This document shows positions 12,401-24,404 of a stretch of DNA of 64,000 bases, piece after piece. The position numbers were made by a program, and so were the translations under genes. How positions within the stretch are numbered: the stretch's first letter is position 1; every line of letters starts with the position of its first letter. The DNA comes from Scortum barcoo. Its lineage: Eukaryota > Chordata > Actinopteri > Centrarchiformes > Terapontidae. Below the pieces are notes generated by a model. It made no database searches. It worked only from the letters and a program-made list of their open reading frames with translations, and was not told where the DNA came from. The stretch spans positions 17,949,271-18,013,270 of the forward strand of contig CM041536.1 in NCBI GenBank assembly GCA_023238725.1, written 5' to 3'.

Positions 12401-13630
12401 AAATGTTGATGGACACTTCCTGACAAAGCCTGTGGATGAGCTGTACCGCAAACATGAACTTCTCACTTTGCCCTTCATGACTGGTGTTAATAACGACGAA
12501 GGGGGCTGGTTACTTACTAGTGTAAGTGTGGATGCTAAATTGTTACTGAAATTTGTGTTACTCGTTAAATGAGCCCACACCTTTGTGCTTGTCTGAAATG
12601 TTAACTCCAGCTGCGTCTTCCCTCAGTTCTTTGCTCCTCCAAACTGGACAGAGGGTATAGACCGGGAGCACATTGTGAACATGCTTTCCATGTTTTACCC
12701 AGCTGTAAGACAAAACACTGTCTGACATTACAACATTATTCTGTTCCATCATGCTCAAATGTCTCTGACACATGTGTTACTCTTTTTCTTAAGCCCAGTG
12801 ATGCCATCCTCATAGATATAATGGTTGATGAATATATTGGAACTGGTGAAGATCGTGTAAAGAATAGAGATGGGTTGACTGAGATTCTTGGAGATAAATT
12901 ATTCAACATTCCAGCCATTAAGGCTGCAAATGCCCACAGAGGTATTTTCTTTACACAAGATTATGCAAATCTGTTTCAGAATATTATTTAATAGTTACTG
13001 TCACACATTTTTAATAAACAAAATATCATCCATCTATGTGTCTACTACTAGATGCAGGCGCCCCTGTATACCTATATGAGTACCAGCATCCTCCCTCATT
13101 TCTGAAGGCAAAGAGACCAAGCTTTGTTAGGAGTGACCATGGAGATGAAATCTTTACAGTACTTGGATCCTGCTTCACGACGACCCATCTAAAATTACAA
13201 GCCGGTAAGTGCAATATAAAAATTGCTGTTAGATTCCCTAGAGATCTGGGCTTTCTCAGGGTTCAACCAGATTATTGTTATTTTTAGATGCATGCCTGGA
13301 AGAGGAGGAACAGCTCAGCAAAACCATGATGAGCTATTGGGGCAACTTTGCACGCACAGGGTAGGAATTAACCCTCATTATATGTTGTAGTACATGTGGA
13401 CAGAAGATGAACTTGTTTATGTGTGTGTGTGTGTGTGTTGTAGATCTCCTAATGGGGATGGCCTTGCCCACTGGCCAAAGTACAATTCGGGAGAAGTCTA
13501 CTTGGAAATTGGCTTAAAGAAGCAGGTCACACGCCAGCACCTGAAGAAGCATCGCTTTGTGTTCCTGACGCAGACCCTCGCAGAGAAGGTCCAACAACAT
13601 AAAGAGAAGCTGGAGCGCAACGAGCTGTAG
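9487..13630 (+). CDS. Carboxylesterase (CES2-like), ER-lumen serine esterase, 13 exons
   Basis: Exons: 9487-9562, 10692-10884, 10980-11118, 11383-11516, 11674-11827, 11963-12067, 12171-12269, 12378-12521, 12627-12704, 12794-12941, 13052-13204, 13288-13360 and 13444-13630. All borders are GT-AG and the phases join to 1683 nt (560 aa), the usual family length. A signal peptide (MKPSALQTFLLLASTSAICV) is followed by the alpha/beta-hydrolase fold: VFLGIPF-like YLGVPFAKPP, SEDCLYLNIYTP, oxyanion HGGGF (142-146), nucleophile GESAGG (Ser223), acid in NNDEGGW (Glu341) and base in SDHGDE (His453). The C-terminus RNEL resembles the HxEL/KDEL-type ER-retention tail. The family hydrolyses ester and amide bonds of lipids and xenobiotics. 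Nothing looks broken. Which CES paralogue it is was not resolved. Confidence 0.94.
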
Positions 13631-14067
13631 TCAGCTCTCCTTCCTCCATCCCATCAGTGTCTTATTGATTCCAGTTTTGACCACAAACAAGTGAACCAAA
13701 ACTACATTACACATGCTTTGAAATCATTGTTAGTAATTGTAACTGCTTTAATGGAGTAATATTTTAACAAATTCAGGTAGTTTTGTTGTACCTGTTTGAA
13801 ATCTGGAAACAAGCCCTTCGAAATGTATCCTTAGAAGATTTTCAAATTCTGTGACTGAACTTGTATGTCCTGGCAGTAGGGAGAAGAAAATTAAAAGTGG
13901 GGCAAATACTGTCAATGGCCACTGTGGATATTAAACATGAGTTTGAATCCAAGACAGAATCTGGACACCCAAGAGGAAATAAGTAGTAAAGCTTTAAGTC
14001 AGTTAACACCACTACTGTGTTTGCTCACTTATTTAATATGTCTTTAATGATCTGGATTGAAATTAGA

Positions 14068-14073
14068 AATAAA
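14068..14073 (+). terminator. Candidate polyadenylation signal of the carboxylesterase gene
   Basis: AATAAA about 440 bases after the stop codon, within AT-rich non-coding sequence. Other weaker ATTAAA-type signals are present, so the true site is uncertain. Confidence 0.4.
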
Positions 14074-14079
14074 AAATGT

Positions 14080-15995
14080 TTTACTATACCTTTGTGTTTT
14101 GTTTATATCTCTGACCTGGTAATGTTATTACATTATAATAAAATTTCAGCCGTGGCATTTCATGTTCACTGCATGTTTTACTCGCAAGACAGCAAGGGGG
14201 TACACACACAAACCAAACTAAACTAAATCCAAAAAATGGACAGATTTGACAAGAAGGTTGTTTTCAGTTTTGTTTTGTTTTTATTACTGAGAAGAGCGCT
14301 TAAGCTGAAAAGCTCCCTGAAGTCCAATGTGAGCAGTTCAATAGGTCAAACTTAGTTTGTTTTTCACAAAATCAGGCGTATGGCATTGAAAATAGTACAA
14401 AGCAACGTTTTTCAAAGGCAAACCATTGAAATACCTTATAACAGAAGATTTAATGATAGGAGAATATATAGAACAAATGTACTAAATTTGAGAGGAAATA
14501 AATGAAATGTGATAAAATTAAGCTGATGAAGCTTTAGCAGACACTTTTTTTTTTGCAAATGTTAGTAAAGCTGCAGTCTGATATAAAAGTGCTGGCCAGT
14601 GGTTTTGAATGATTCACTATACCGCCCAGAAAAGTGCACTTGGAGTAGGAAAGCTACTGGGCATCACCATCAGGCCATAATGACACACACAGACACTTAC
14701 TTTGAGATGCACTTTGAGCTGTTGGTTTGTATAATGTTCAGCTAGCCTGGTCTCAAGTTTGAAACAAATGGAAAGACTGGAGGGAAGAGCTTTGCAGGTA
14801 TAAAGCCAGGCAAACGTCACGTCAGCCATTTAAACAAACAACAAATGCAATACATTTTCAAAAAGTAAGAGAAGTTTCCATTTCAGATCATAATCATAGA
14901 AGCACATAAACTGTATAATTTTGATATTTGGATTAAATCCATCTTACGTATAGGTTATGTTATTCTATTGCAGTACAATACATCTTTCCAAATTACATAA
15001 CATTATGAAAAGTATGTGTGATGTAGGACCATGAACCAAAGCATATCGCTGAGAGAGATATCTCTTAAGTTCAAAGGGCAAATATCTGTCAGTCTGACCA
15101 AGACTGGCTGATGTAGCTACAGTGTTTGATAAGACAGCAAATCCTCTCTTGTCAAAGAAAATTGCCAAATTGTAAAACTCACTCAGTATTCCTACTGGAC
15201 AAATGAATAAAATAAGTTTTACCTCATATATTTTTGTTATACACATAAATACTTTTGTACTGTTTTTCACGGACATGTGGCAAAGAGAAAACACCTGAGA
15301 TGCTGTCTTTTTTTAAATTCTGATGTCTGTAAAGCAAAAAACAAAAACAAAAAAAATAAACCAACAACATAACCCCCCCCCCCACCCCTAAAATTCAAGG
15401 CATGCTGCTTAATGAAAATAAAACCTCATGTTCAGATAATGGCTATGAGTGTGATGCGATTAGATCTAAATAAAACGCAGCATGCAGTTCAGTATGTTGG
15501 GCACTGAAATCAGTATAATACTATATAGTAGAATACATTGGACGCCTTTATCTTCTTCAAGCACTACCAAGTACAGACATGGTTTTGGAATCAGAGGCAC
15601 GTACAGTTTGATCCACAACAAGTCACTTAAAATATTCCTTTTCTCCTGCAGGGAATAAATAAATAAATAAGAAAAACTTTCATGTGACCTGTTATCATGC
15701 TGCACTCGAGGATTAAGGTCATACTGAGGTGTGGTGATAAAACAGTGACTTGCGGGTGCCTTTCGAGGTGTTTGCATGGGAACGGGAGCGCGAGTGTGCT
15801 AGGTCTGGGTGACATGAAAAGCTTAGTTAAGACAATAAAACCAAAAATGGTTGTGAAAGAGATACAGAGGGAACCTACAGAATTTAAGTCATAAGCTATC
15901 GTGCGAGTGGTGTCAACAGAGGACCGAGGTGATTCGTGTGTGTGATGGTAGTTAATATGTATTGTATTGTGGGAAGAGATTTAAAGCGTGGTGCA
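14080..15995 (-). other. Probable fbxo31 3' UTR and convergent intergenic DNA
   Basis: No coding sequence is supported here. The stretch lies directly after the fbxo31 stop codon on the minus strand and faces the end of the carboxylesterase gene. A minus-strand AATAAA (TTTATT on plus) near 14279 would give a long 3' UTR. A short poly-C run is at 15371-15384. Confidence 0.35.
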
Positions 15996-16218
15996 TCAGG
16001 ATGTCCAGGACTGCATGTTGCGCAGCATGGCCTCAAACCGCTCCATGTTTGGGGCGTGAGCGTGGGCTAGGTTGTCCGTCAGGCGACTGTACAGACTGAA
16101 AGACTTCAGCTCCAGCCAGATGAAACCAAAGCGGTCCTCATCGAACAGCACAAAGAGCCCCGGAGTGCGCTCTGGACTTGTAAAGCCGTGCCCAGCGATC
16201 AGGCCTGTCCCGTAGAAG
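15996..16218 (-). CDS. fbxo31: FBXO31 terminal coding exon (C-terminal 74 residues)
   Basis: The minus strand reads FYGTGLIAGHGFTSPERTPG, then LFVLFDEDRFGFIWLELKSF, and ends NMQSWTS with a TGA at 15998-15996. This closely matches the C-terminal end of FBXO31, the substrate receptor of an SCF ubiquitin ligase involved in cyclin D1 and MDM2 turnover. The exon opens after TTTTCAG with one base completing the expected Cys codon. The F-box and all other exons should lie to the right on the minus strand, but none is found before tvp23 begins at 19492; a 500-N gap interrupts that interval. It is either an incompletely assembled gene or a truncated copy. Confidence 0.9.
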
Positions 16219-17027
16219 CTGAAAATGGAGAGACGTCAATTTGTCAGTTATTCGATATTTTTGATTGATATCAATTTAATGGGTTATAGACTCAATAAAA
16301 GGTGAGCAAGGAAAGTAATACTAACAACAGGTAATGGTTATAACTGTCGTCTTTTACTTTAAAAGGCAGAATAAGTAGTTGTCCTGTCCTCCTCGGCCTC
16401 AAGGACACACACTTCTGCTGGTGTTACGTGCTTATGATCTGGTATCTGGTCACTACATTTTTATACCGTCCTGCCCTCACAACCTGCACGCTGTTATTGG
16501 CTGGGGGCTACACAAAAGGTTGACACCAAAAAACCTCTGGAACAAGGCAAAGTAAGAAAATCCAGGCAGAGGTCAGGGTCTCGCAGATACAGACACCACC
16601 ATACACTTCTAGTTGGTCATAAGTGATGACTGAGAGGGATTATTTTCTATAGGATTTATTTTCAGTCTATACATTGTTTTTTTTCCCCTCCACATTCTGT
16701 CTTTGACAATCAATAACTTCAAATTATTGCTGAATATTATCAACATTATCAAACATTATCAACATTATGACTGCACTTTGGTCAAAGAGACAGTTCACAC
16801 ACTTTTCTCAAACCAGTTGTGCAGCCAGCATGAGACAAGAATTCATTAGAGACTGATGTTAATGCAGCCAGTTGGTGATAAACTTCTAACAACTAACGGC
16901 TTTGGAACAATACTAAACAAAACACTGTCACTCGTGCAAAGGCTGCTACAATCAATCCACCTGTGCACAGTGAATTTACACTGCATGTGTTTTCCACGCC
17001 CCTTTTGCCTGAGTTCTCACCATTTCC

Positions 17028-17527
17028 NNNNNNNNNNNNNNNNNNNNNNNNNNNNNNNNNNNNNNNNNNNNNNNNNNNNNNNNNNNNNNNNNNNNNNNNN
17101 NNNNNNNNNNNNNNNNNNNNNNNNNNNNNNNNNNNNNNNNNNNNNNNNNNNNNNNNNNNNNNNNNNNNNNNNNNNNNNNNNNNNNNNNNNNNNNNNNNNN
17201 NNNNNNNNNNNNNNNNNNNNNNNNNNNNNNNNNNNNNNNNNNNNNNNNNNNNNNNNNNNNNNNNNNNNNNNNNNNNNNNNNNNNNNNNNNNNNNNNNNNN
17301 NNNNNNNNNNNNNNNNNNNNNNNNNNNNNNNNNNNNNNNNNNNNNNNNNNNNNNNNNNNNNNNNNNNNNNNNNNNNNNNNNNNNNNNNNNNNNNNNNNNN
17401 NNNNNNNNNNNNNNNNNNNNNNNNNNNNNNNNNNNNNNNNNNNNNNNNNNNNNNNNNNNNNNNNNNNNNNNNNNNNNNNNNNNNNNNNNNNNNNNNNNNN
17501 NNNNNNNNNNNNNNNNNNNNNNNNNNN
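17028..17527. other. Assembly gap of exactly 500 N
   Basis: Uniform placeholder length, so the true size is unknown. The missing fbxo31 exons are most simply explained by this gap. Confidence 0.99.
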
Positions 17528-17644
17528 GAGAGTCCTCTGCAGAGAACAGCCCATCACACGCAGCATCATCTCATGAGGACTTCACACTTAAACAGGCAGA
17601 GTTGGACACAACATCAACATTAGGACGGAGATGGACTTAGATCT

Positions 17645-17960
17645 TGTACTTAACTAAAAAGAGTAATACCAAAGTATAAAAATACTCAAGTAAAAGTCAT
17701 GCATTCAAAATTTCACTGAGGTAAAAGTAGAAAAGTATTTGCATCAAAATATGCTTAAAGTAACAAAAGTACTTATTATGCAAAATTCTTCTCCTGATCT
17801 ACAATATCATCTCACCGTTTCCTTGTTGATTTCATTTTGCATTATTACTCCGAATCTGCAAAATAAAAGGTAACCACAGTTATCAAATAAATGGAGTGCA
17901 GTTCAGTGGAGGTATAAAGCAGCTGGTTACTTTGCACTGCTGCATCAGGACATGGCTCAG
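17645..17960 (+). mobile_element. hAT-type MITE, partial
   Basis: Contains the typical fish motif ACTCAAGTAAAAGT, then AGTAACAAAAGTACTTATTATG and GAATCTGCAAAATAAAAGGTAA. It resembles the copies at 19636-20098 and 42925-43553. Confidence 0.65.
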
Positions 17961-18224
17961 CCCCAGTTTGTCTCATGTGATGTAATGAGAGGCCCAAACT
18001 GGGACTAAATACAGATAAATGCATGTGCTAGAGCAGGAAACAGATCAATAATGTTTGATATTATCTCATAATGTGTCATGTTGCAAGTGTTACTCTGTAA
18101 ACTGGTCTTAAAGTGTTTATTAAATTATATCCCAGTGATTTTCTGAGCTTTTTTCCCCTCACAGACTTTCTGTACTGACACATAACTTTGTCAAATTTTT
18201 GATGCTGGAAGCACATGCACATTT

Positions 18225-18480
18225 CAAGAATCAAGAATCATTTATTGTCATCATGTTTTCACATGACGAAATTAAGATTGATAACTTCCAGCTTTAAACG
18301 TAAATATATAGTAAAAATATGTAATATGTACACAAATATCCAAATCCATGTTTCAAGTTCTCAATAGGGGCAAATGCATTGTACAGCTCTGGGGAAAAAG
18401 CTGTTTTTCAGTCTGGTAATTGTTGTCTTTATGTTTCTGTACCGCTTTCCAGACGGAAGCGGTACGAACAGTCCATTCAC
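18225..18480 (+). mobile_element. LINE-derived repeat tail
   Basis: TTTATTGTCATCATG and ACATGACGAAATT, followed by CTCTGGGGAAAAAGCTGTTT and CCAGACGGAAGCGGTACGAA. These blocks occur in this order in a common fish retroelement-derived repeat (memory only). Confidence 0.55.
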
Positions 18481-19017
18481 ACATTCACATTTCACACTGA
18501 TAATGATAAAACGTTTAGTGAAAACAAGTGCTTCACCCGCTGCAGCGTGCTGCAGCTAAACACAAGTTTACTAACATGAGAGCCATGCTGACTGCCACAC
18601 AGCAACAACACACAGCTACTGTTAGCAAGACTGCAACAAAAACACCTCGTTTGGTCCGTGTTATCAGATAATAAGGTCAAAGTAATAAATTCAAACATGT
18701 TTTAAAATCACTCCATAACTGAGGAGGTTGTTACCTTAGCATGTCAGCCCAGGGAGAAGAGACAGCAAAAAAAAAAAAAAAAAAGATGATACGAGCCGTG
18801 AGCGCCCCCCACAGGACCGGAGGTCTTTTCTTTCTTTCTTTTTTTCACAATTACAAACAAAGGAATGGACGAATGAAGCGGTGAACAAGTTTTGTATAAG
18901 AAACACATTAATTAATCAATGAATATCCATAATTCCTAGCATAAAGACCCATATGGACTAAAAAGCTCCTCGGTATCTTAGATAAAAAGGATTACATCGT
19001 CTCCGTCCTATATCGTC

Positions 19018-19090
19018 GGCCGCGTGGCCTAATGGATAAGGCGTCTGACTTCGGATCAGAAGATTGCAGGTTCGAGTCCTGCCGCGGTCG
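19018..19090 (+). tRNA. tRNA-Arg (anticodon TCG)
   Basis: The 73-nt cloverleaf starts GGCCGCGTGGCCTAATGG, has anticodon loop CT-TCG-GA and T loop GGTTCGAGTCC, and ends CGCGGTC-G. The acceptor pairs with a single G:T. A TTTTT terminator is at 19094-19098. It sits about 400 bases upstream of tvp23 on the same strand. Confidence 0.97.
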
Positions 19091-19491
19091 CTGTTTTTGT
19101 CGCGCTATTGATTACAGTCCTGTTTCAATCTTCACTTCAGCACAGCCTAGAGTGACTCTGCTCCTTTGCAACGATAGCATTATTTTATTGGTAAATTAAC
19201 AGAGTTTTCTTTCTCTTGTCTTATGTTGAACTTTTTCTTTTTCACTGATGTGGATGTGAGAGACTGAGTAGACAGTGTCGGGGTCGGTCTTATTTCGCTG
19301 CAACACCTGGCTTACACCAGCCACCCACACAACATAGCAGCGCTTTCCCCAAATGGTACCTCGTTTTGTTTAAACACATCCGCGATCATGAAAGCAGAGC
19401 GTGTTTCCTGCCTGCCTCTTAATGTCCATAATGTGCGGGCGGTCTGCGGGGATTTCTCCTGATGTGTTTTGTCGTTGCTGTTTGACAGACG

Positions 19492-21209
19492 ATGGCGGAT
19501 GACACGGAGGATGTGGAGCTGGACTTTGCAGCTGACGAGCAGGAGAGGGCGCGGAGAAGCGCAGTGATGAGGTGCACAGAATATTTTCTACATAAAAGAT
19601 TGTTTCCAATTTCTCATGATTAGGCATTTAAATCCAGTGGTGGTGAGTAACTAAGCACTGCTAGAATCATTATACCTAAGTATTATTGTACCTAAGTAGC
19701 TGCAGGTTTGAGGTCATTTTCATTGGTATTTCCATTTTATGCTGCTTTGTACTACTCAGCAAAATTTCAGAGGGAAATTTCTACTTTTTACTCGTTAATT
19801 CACAGACTCAGATTGCACTAATGCAAAACATCCTCAAATAAAATAAGAGTGATGTTACATATTAGGAGGAAAACTTTATTGATGAACACAACCGTGCATC
19901 AATCATTATTATCCAAAAATATTATATACTTTATTTTAATCCAAATGGACTGTTCTGTGCAATGAGTGCTTTTACTTTTAGTTCTTTGAGTATATTTATT
20001 AGATGCTAATACTTTTGTACTTTTTTATGCAGTATTTTTACACTGTGATGTCACTGCTTATACTGAAAATCTGAGTCCTTCTTTCACCTATGTTTAAATC
20101 ACAAGAACAAATCTGCACAGCTTCAATGGACAAGTTCAGCTCCTTAATAAACTACATGGATGATATTTTCAGTTATATTAAATGTGATTTTGTATTCACA
20201 CAATCTAGATTTGCTGTATAACAGAATAGTCTCTGTGTGCTGTAACTTGTAATGTTCACTGGCTCTTCATCATCTCTGAACCTCTTGTGAATTTGATTTC
20301 AGACACCCCTTTGCCTCCTTTTTCCACCTCTTCTTCCGGGTGGTTGCCATTGTCGCCTACTTGCTGTGTGACTGGATCAGCGAGAACTTTGCGCCGTGCT
20401 TCGTCCTGATCATCACTCTGCTCTCTTTTGACTTCTGGTCTGTCAAGGTGAGAGGTCAGCCGGGTCCATTGCTAATACTTTCCCTGTGGCTCGCCCCCTT
20501 CCTTTCCCTCCTTTTGTCTCCCATTTGTCCTGTTTTTCAGAACGTGACCGGCAGGCTTTTGGTGGGGCTGCGCTGGTGGAATCAAATCGACGAGGATGGA
20601 AAGAGCCTCTGGGTGTTTGAGGCCAAAAAAGTAAGATGCTGCCATTATTGTGCAACATGCTGAGTGCAGGAAGAGCATTTTAGGGGTATTAAACATTACT
20701 CTGTGTGTGTGTGTGTGTGTGTGCAGACCTGTCGGGGAAATAACACTGGGACAGAGGCAGAGGAAAGGATATTTTGGCTGGGTCTCATCATCTGTCCTCT
20801 CATCTGGATGTTCTTCTTCTTCACCTCCCTCTTCTCCCTGAAGATCAAATGGCTGGTGAGACACACGTCGCCTGTGCACGCTCTGCTAAAGCTGCACCAC
20901 GTGCTTAAATGCATCTGTCTGTCCTCCCCAGTCACTCGTGGTGGCTAGTATCTCCCTCCAAGCGGCCAATCTCTATGGGTACCTACGCTGCAAGGCGGCG
21001 GGAGGGGATGGCCGGCCGGCCTCCAAACGCCCGCTCTTTCACAGGACAGCACCTCCTGCAGCGTGTGAGTGTCTGACTACAACATTCAGTGCGCATAGAT
21101 GTCCTGTTAACATGTCAGCGTTCATTAAAAAACTTCTAACACTGATAATGTCTCCTCCTCCTCCAGCCAGACATCATCTTTGGAATACTATGAAGATTAC
21201 CTCCTTTAG
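19492..21209 (+). CDS. tvp23: TVP23 (FAM18) Golgi membrane protein
   Basis: Exons: 19492-19571, 20303-20447, 20541-20630, 20727-20855, 20932-21062 and 21167-21209. The product starts MADDTEDVELDFAADE and carries the family hallmarks RHPFASFFHLFFRV, DFWSVKNVTGRLLVGLRWWN and EERIFWLGL, then LQAANLYGYLRCK, with four membrane segments. TVP23 proteins act in trans-Golgi vesicle trafficking with YIP-type partners. With donor GC|GTGTGA at 21063 the gene is 618 nt (205 aa), the length I recall for human TVP23B. A stronger-looking donor two bases later (GTGAGT at 21065) would give a different tail ending at 21318, so the last exon is uncertain. The acceptor of exon 4 is preceded by an (TG)n run. The paralogue letter was not resolved. 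Confidence 0.93.
19636..20098 (+). mobile_element. hAT-type MITE in tvp23 intron 1
   Basis: Begins GTGGTGAGTAACTAAG and continues with TATTTCCATTTTATGCTGCT, AAATTTCAGAGGGAAA and TACTTTTTACTC. This is the classic order of a high-copy non-autonomous fish element. Confidence 0.75.
20703..20723 (+). repeat. (TG)n at the tvp23 exon 4 acceptor
   Basis: About ten TG units end directly at the CAG splice acceptor (20724-20726), replacing the polypyrimidine tract. Confidence 0.9.
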
Positions 21210-21397
21210 CTGTGCAGCCACTCTGCTGTGTCTTTGTGTGTGTGTGCATGTGAGTGAGAGAGAGGGAGATCTAAGAACGGCCTCGTCTCCCAAGTTTCCT
21301 CAAACTGCATCTACTTGAACGGCTGTGAGCCTTGTGCATGCCTTATGCTGTTGACTGTTCACGTCACATTGCCCATGGATCAGTCCGGCTATTGTGT

Positions 21398-21403
21398 CAA
21401 TAA
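21398..21403 (+). terminator. tvp23 polyadenylation signal
   Basis: AATAAA about 190 bases beyond the proposed stop, followed by a T-rich stretch. Confidence 0.7.
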
Positions 21404-21474
21404 AAGACAAGTGCATTTCAAAATTTGTCCTATTCTCAAGTGTATTCTTGTGGTTGGTTGAGCAGTAAATATAT

Positions 21475-22445
21475 GTAGTCTAGGGGGCAGAGCCTTCAGC
21501 TATCAGGCCCCTGTTCTCTGGAACCAGCTCCCAGTCTGGGTCCGAGAGGCAGACACAGTGTCAGTGTTTAAGAATAGACTTAAAACCTTCCTTTTCCCTT
21601 AGTTATTCTGCTATAGGCTTAGACTGCCGGGGGGCTCCCATGATGCACCAGGGCACCTCTCCCTCTTCTTCTTCTGTCTCTGCTTCCTCTACTCTTATTT
21701 CAAAGCCAAAGTCAAAGTCTGGGTCTTTGTTAATTTGGCAGCATGTGCAGGACATGCTGAGGATTGAAAGTATGTTTCTCTAAGACATGGCAATAAAACA
21801 AAGACATGGCAAAATCACAGAGTGCAAACAGATATTGTAATAGTGCAAAATGGAGTCAGCTTATAGACTGGTTAAAGTGGTTATATTGGTTAAATTGGTG
21901 AAAATGTTAAATTGGTTAATGTGAATACTCTTATGTCCTGTAAAGTGCATGTTACTGCCGGAGCCCTGGTCCTCTTTGTTCTCTCCAGTCTTGCAGGTTC
22001 CTCACTGATTTTGGTTGTGGTCCATCTGTCTGAGGTTCACTGGCCTGGTGGGGACATGATCTGTGTCTGTGTTGTGGAGAGAAGGTCGAGTGGCCCAGAG
22101 CTCCATATGAGGACATCTAGAGATGCACCTGGACTAATGGACTCATTTCTTTACTTCTGATACATGGACTAAACCCATGAACTGAGGATACATAATTCTC
22201 TATATGACTGATGATGATGTTCTCTGTACATGTGGCATCTTATTGCATGTCTGTCCATCCCAGGGAGAGGGATCCCTCATCTGTGGCTCTTCCTCAGGTT
22301 TCTTCTTTTTCCCATAAAGGGTTTTTCCTGACCCAGTTTGAGGGTCTAAGGACAGAAGGTGTCACAACTGTACAGATTGTAAAGCCCTCAGAGGCAAACA
22401 ATGTTTGTGATTTTGGGCTTTAAATAAATAAATTTGATTTTTTTT
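21475..22445 (+). mobile_element. L2/Maui-like LINE 3' end
   Basis: The first part encodes the C-terminal remnant ALWNQLPVWVREADTV then FKNRLKTFLF, typical of L2-clade reverse transcriptase proteins. The 3' tail GGGAGAGGGATCCCTCATCT, GGGTCTAAGGACAGAAGG and GTAAAGCCCTCAGAGGCAAA matches a very common fish LINE tail. It is a 5'-truncated dead copy directly after tvp23. Confidence 0.75.
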
Positions 22446-24400
22446 AAATTTTGAAATATCTGCACATTGGTTTATCATGAAAGCGGTAAGAAGCATATAG
22501 TTTTTAAACAGCTCACATACAAGCTTTGTGTGCTTTGTCTTGCTTTTTGGAGTGTCTACGACAGAAAACAGAGGGATAAATCTGATGTCAGGAGCCCAAA
22601 ATTAGCTCTCTTACCTGTGAAGAACACTTTCATTGAAGGAAGACAAGGGAGTTCAATCAAAAGCAGTCATCTCAGATGTTTGACTACAATTGTTTCACTA
22701 AACCTCTGAAAGTTACAATAAGAAATATGATGGCACTTCAAATAAAGTGTTGAATGTTCATTATACTATTAAATGTGTATATTTATCACCATTGAATAAA
22801 TAAATGAGCAAAACAGCAAAAAACACACAAAGGAATGGGAATTGTGCAAGTCTCGAAAACAACAAGAAAAAAAAATTAGTCTAAATTATTTAAACAGTCA
22901 TACAGAGCCAAACCTTTTTGGATTATAATTCAATGGGTGTGATGTTGTCCTCCACGTGACACTGAATTTAAACAAATATGCATTTGTTTAAAGCAGGATA
23001 CAATCACACTAACTTAAATGTATTTTTTATTCCTCCCCATGATCTGGAGGGAAAATTGGCTATTTGGCACTGGGCAGATTGAATAGAGTCCAATTTTAAA
23101 ACCTTTAGAAATATTTCTGCTTTATGGTCAAACTGTTCATTTGAAGAATAAATGTTCTTTAAGGGGCTGCAGCATGTTCCTAAACTAGTATGCAGTGGGA
23201 GTTTCAAAAAGCTTATAATTTAAAACGTCTATGATTAAATCACCCAGCAGTGAAATTAAATATTCAGAGACGATGAGCAACCTGACCTATATTCATTATC
23301 TCGTGTGTCTTACATCCTGTCATTATTTTCTGTAAATGCTGATTAAAAGGCATAATGGGAATGATTTTAGTGTATTTTTTTTATTTGGTTCCAGTATAGT
23401 TTACAACATTGAAAAGCCCTTTCTTCTAATTTAATTCATTTTCTTCTGACCGTACAGATTTGGAGGGAACTGCTCACGGTCTTGGCCCCCAGGTCCCCTC
23501 AAAGCTTCATCACATCCAAAACGCCTCAAACCCCCAAGATCTTTTATTTGTCGAGAGCGCTCACACCTGCTCCCAGCCCGTGAGACCCTGTGAACAGTGC
23601 AGAAAGGGAAATCTTTTTCTTATGCTCACTTATCTAAACGTACAACACACGTTATGTCAAGGTTCTGGTGACTTAAAGCGATGGAGTAAAATGTAAAAAT
23701 ATAAAACTGTATTCAGGTTTATATATTTTGCTTGTGGTCACTAGGGTGGCTTTGTGCTGCTGCAGTCACAGTGGCAGTGCTACCGCAAGTACTGCAAATG
23801 TTGGATATCTTTTTTTTAATTGTTGTACCAATAGTTTAAATTGTTTGATTGACCGTGTATATAACATGGCAGCAGAGGAACAGCAAGGCTATTCCTTTGC
23901 TGATGTATATGCAGAGTTGAGTTTCTGAGACAATGATAACAAAGCATAATTATAATACATATAATGTGGAGCTGAATTCTACTTACAGAATATAGAATTG
24001 AGACTGCAGGGTTTTTTCCTCTTTTTTTAAACCATCAGTGGGAAATAGCAGACCTCAATTTGCCCTGAATAGTGTTCTTACTTCACCTACAGGTGAAGAT
24101 CATGTGAGGATTAAAAAGTAAATAATTAAAAAAAAAAATTAAAATGAACTTTGAGGTAATGTTTCATCAGTGGCTGTTTCCAAGGTGGACGATGAACTTG
24201 GATGGATCTCAACTTTCAAACCAGCATGGATGAGAATTCACTGAAGTGCTCAGGAAAAAATGAGAATCTGCCAAACATCTACAATTTTAATGACAACTGG
24301 ACAAACTCCACACTATGTGATCAAAAGCACCAGAAAAGTTATGAAAGGGACCTTTGCGGTCACACCTTGTCAAGTATTCATCTCATTCATCCCCATACAT
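22446..24400. other. Intergenic, no gene seen
   Basis: AT-rich sequence between the LINE tail and the TAG-rich tract. A few short open frames have no supporting motif or splice structure. Confidence 0.5.
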
Positions 24401-24404
24401 GTTA

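Noticed and set aside
16856..17640. Long open frames across the gap
   Set aside because: They are produced by the 500 N and carry no real sequence.
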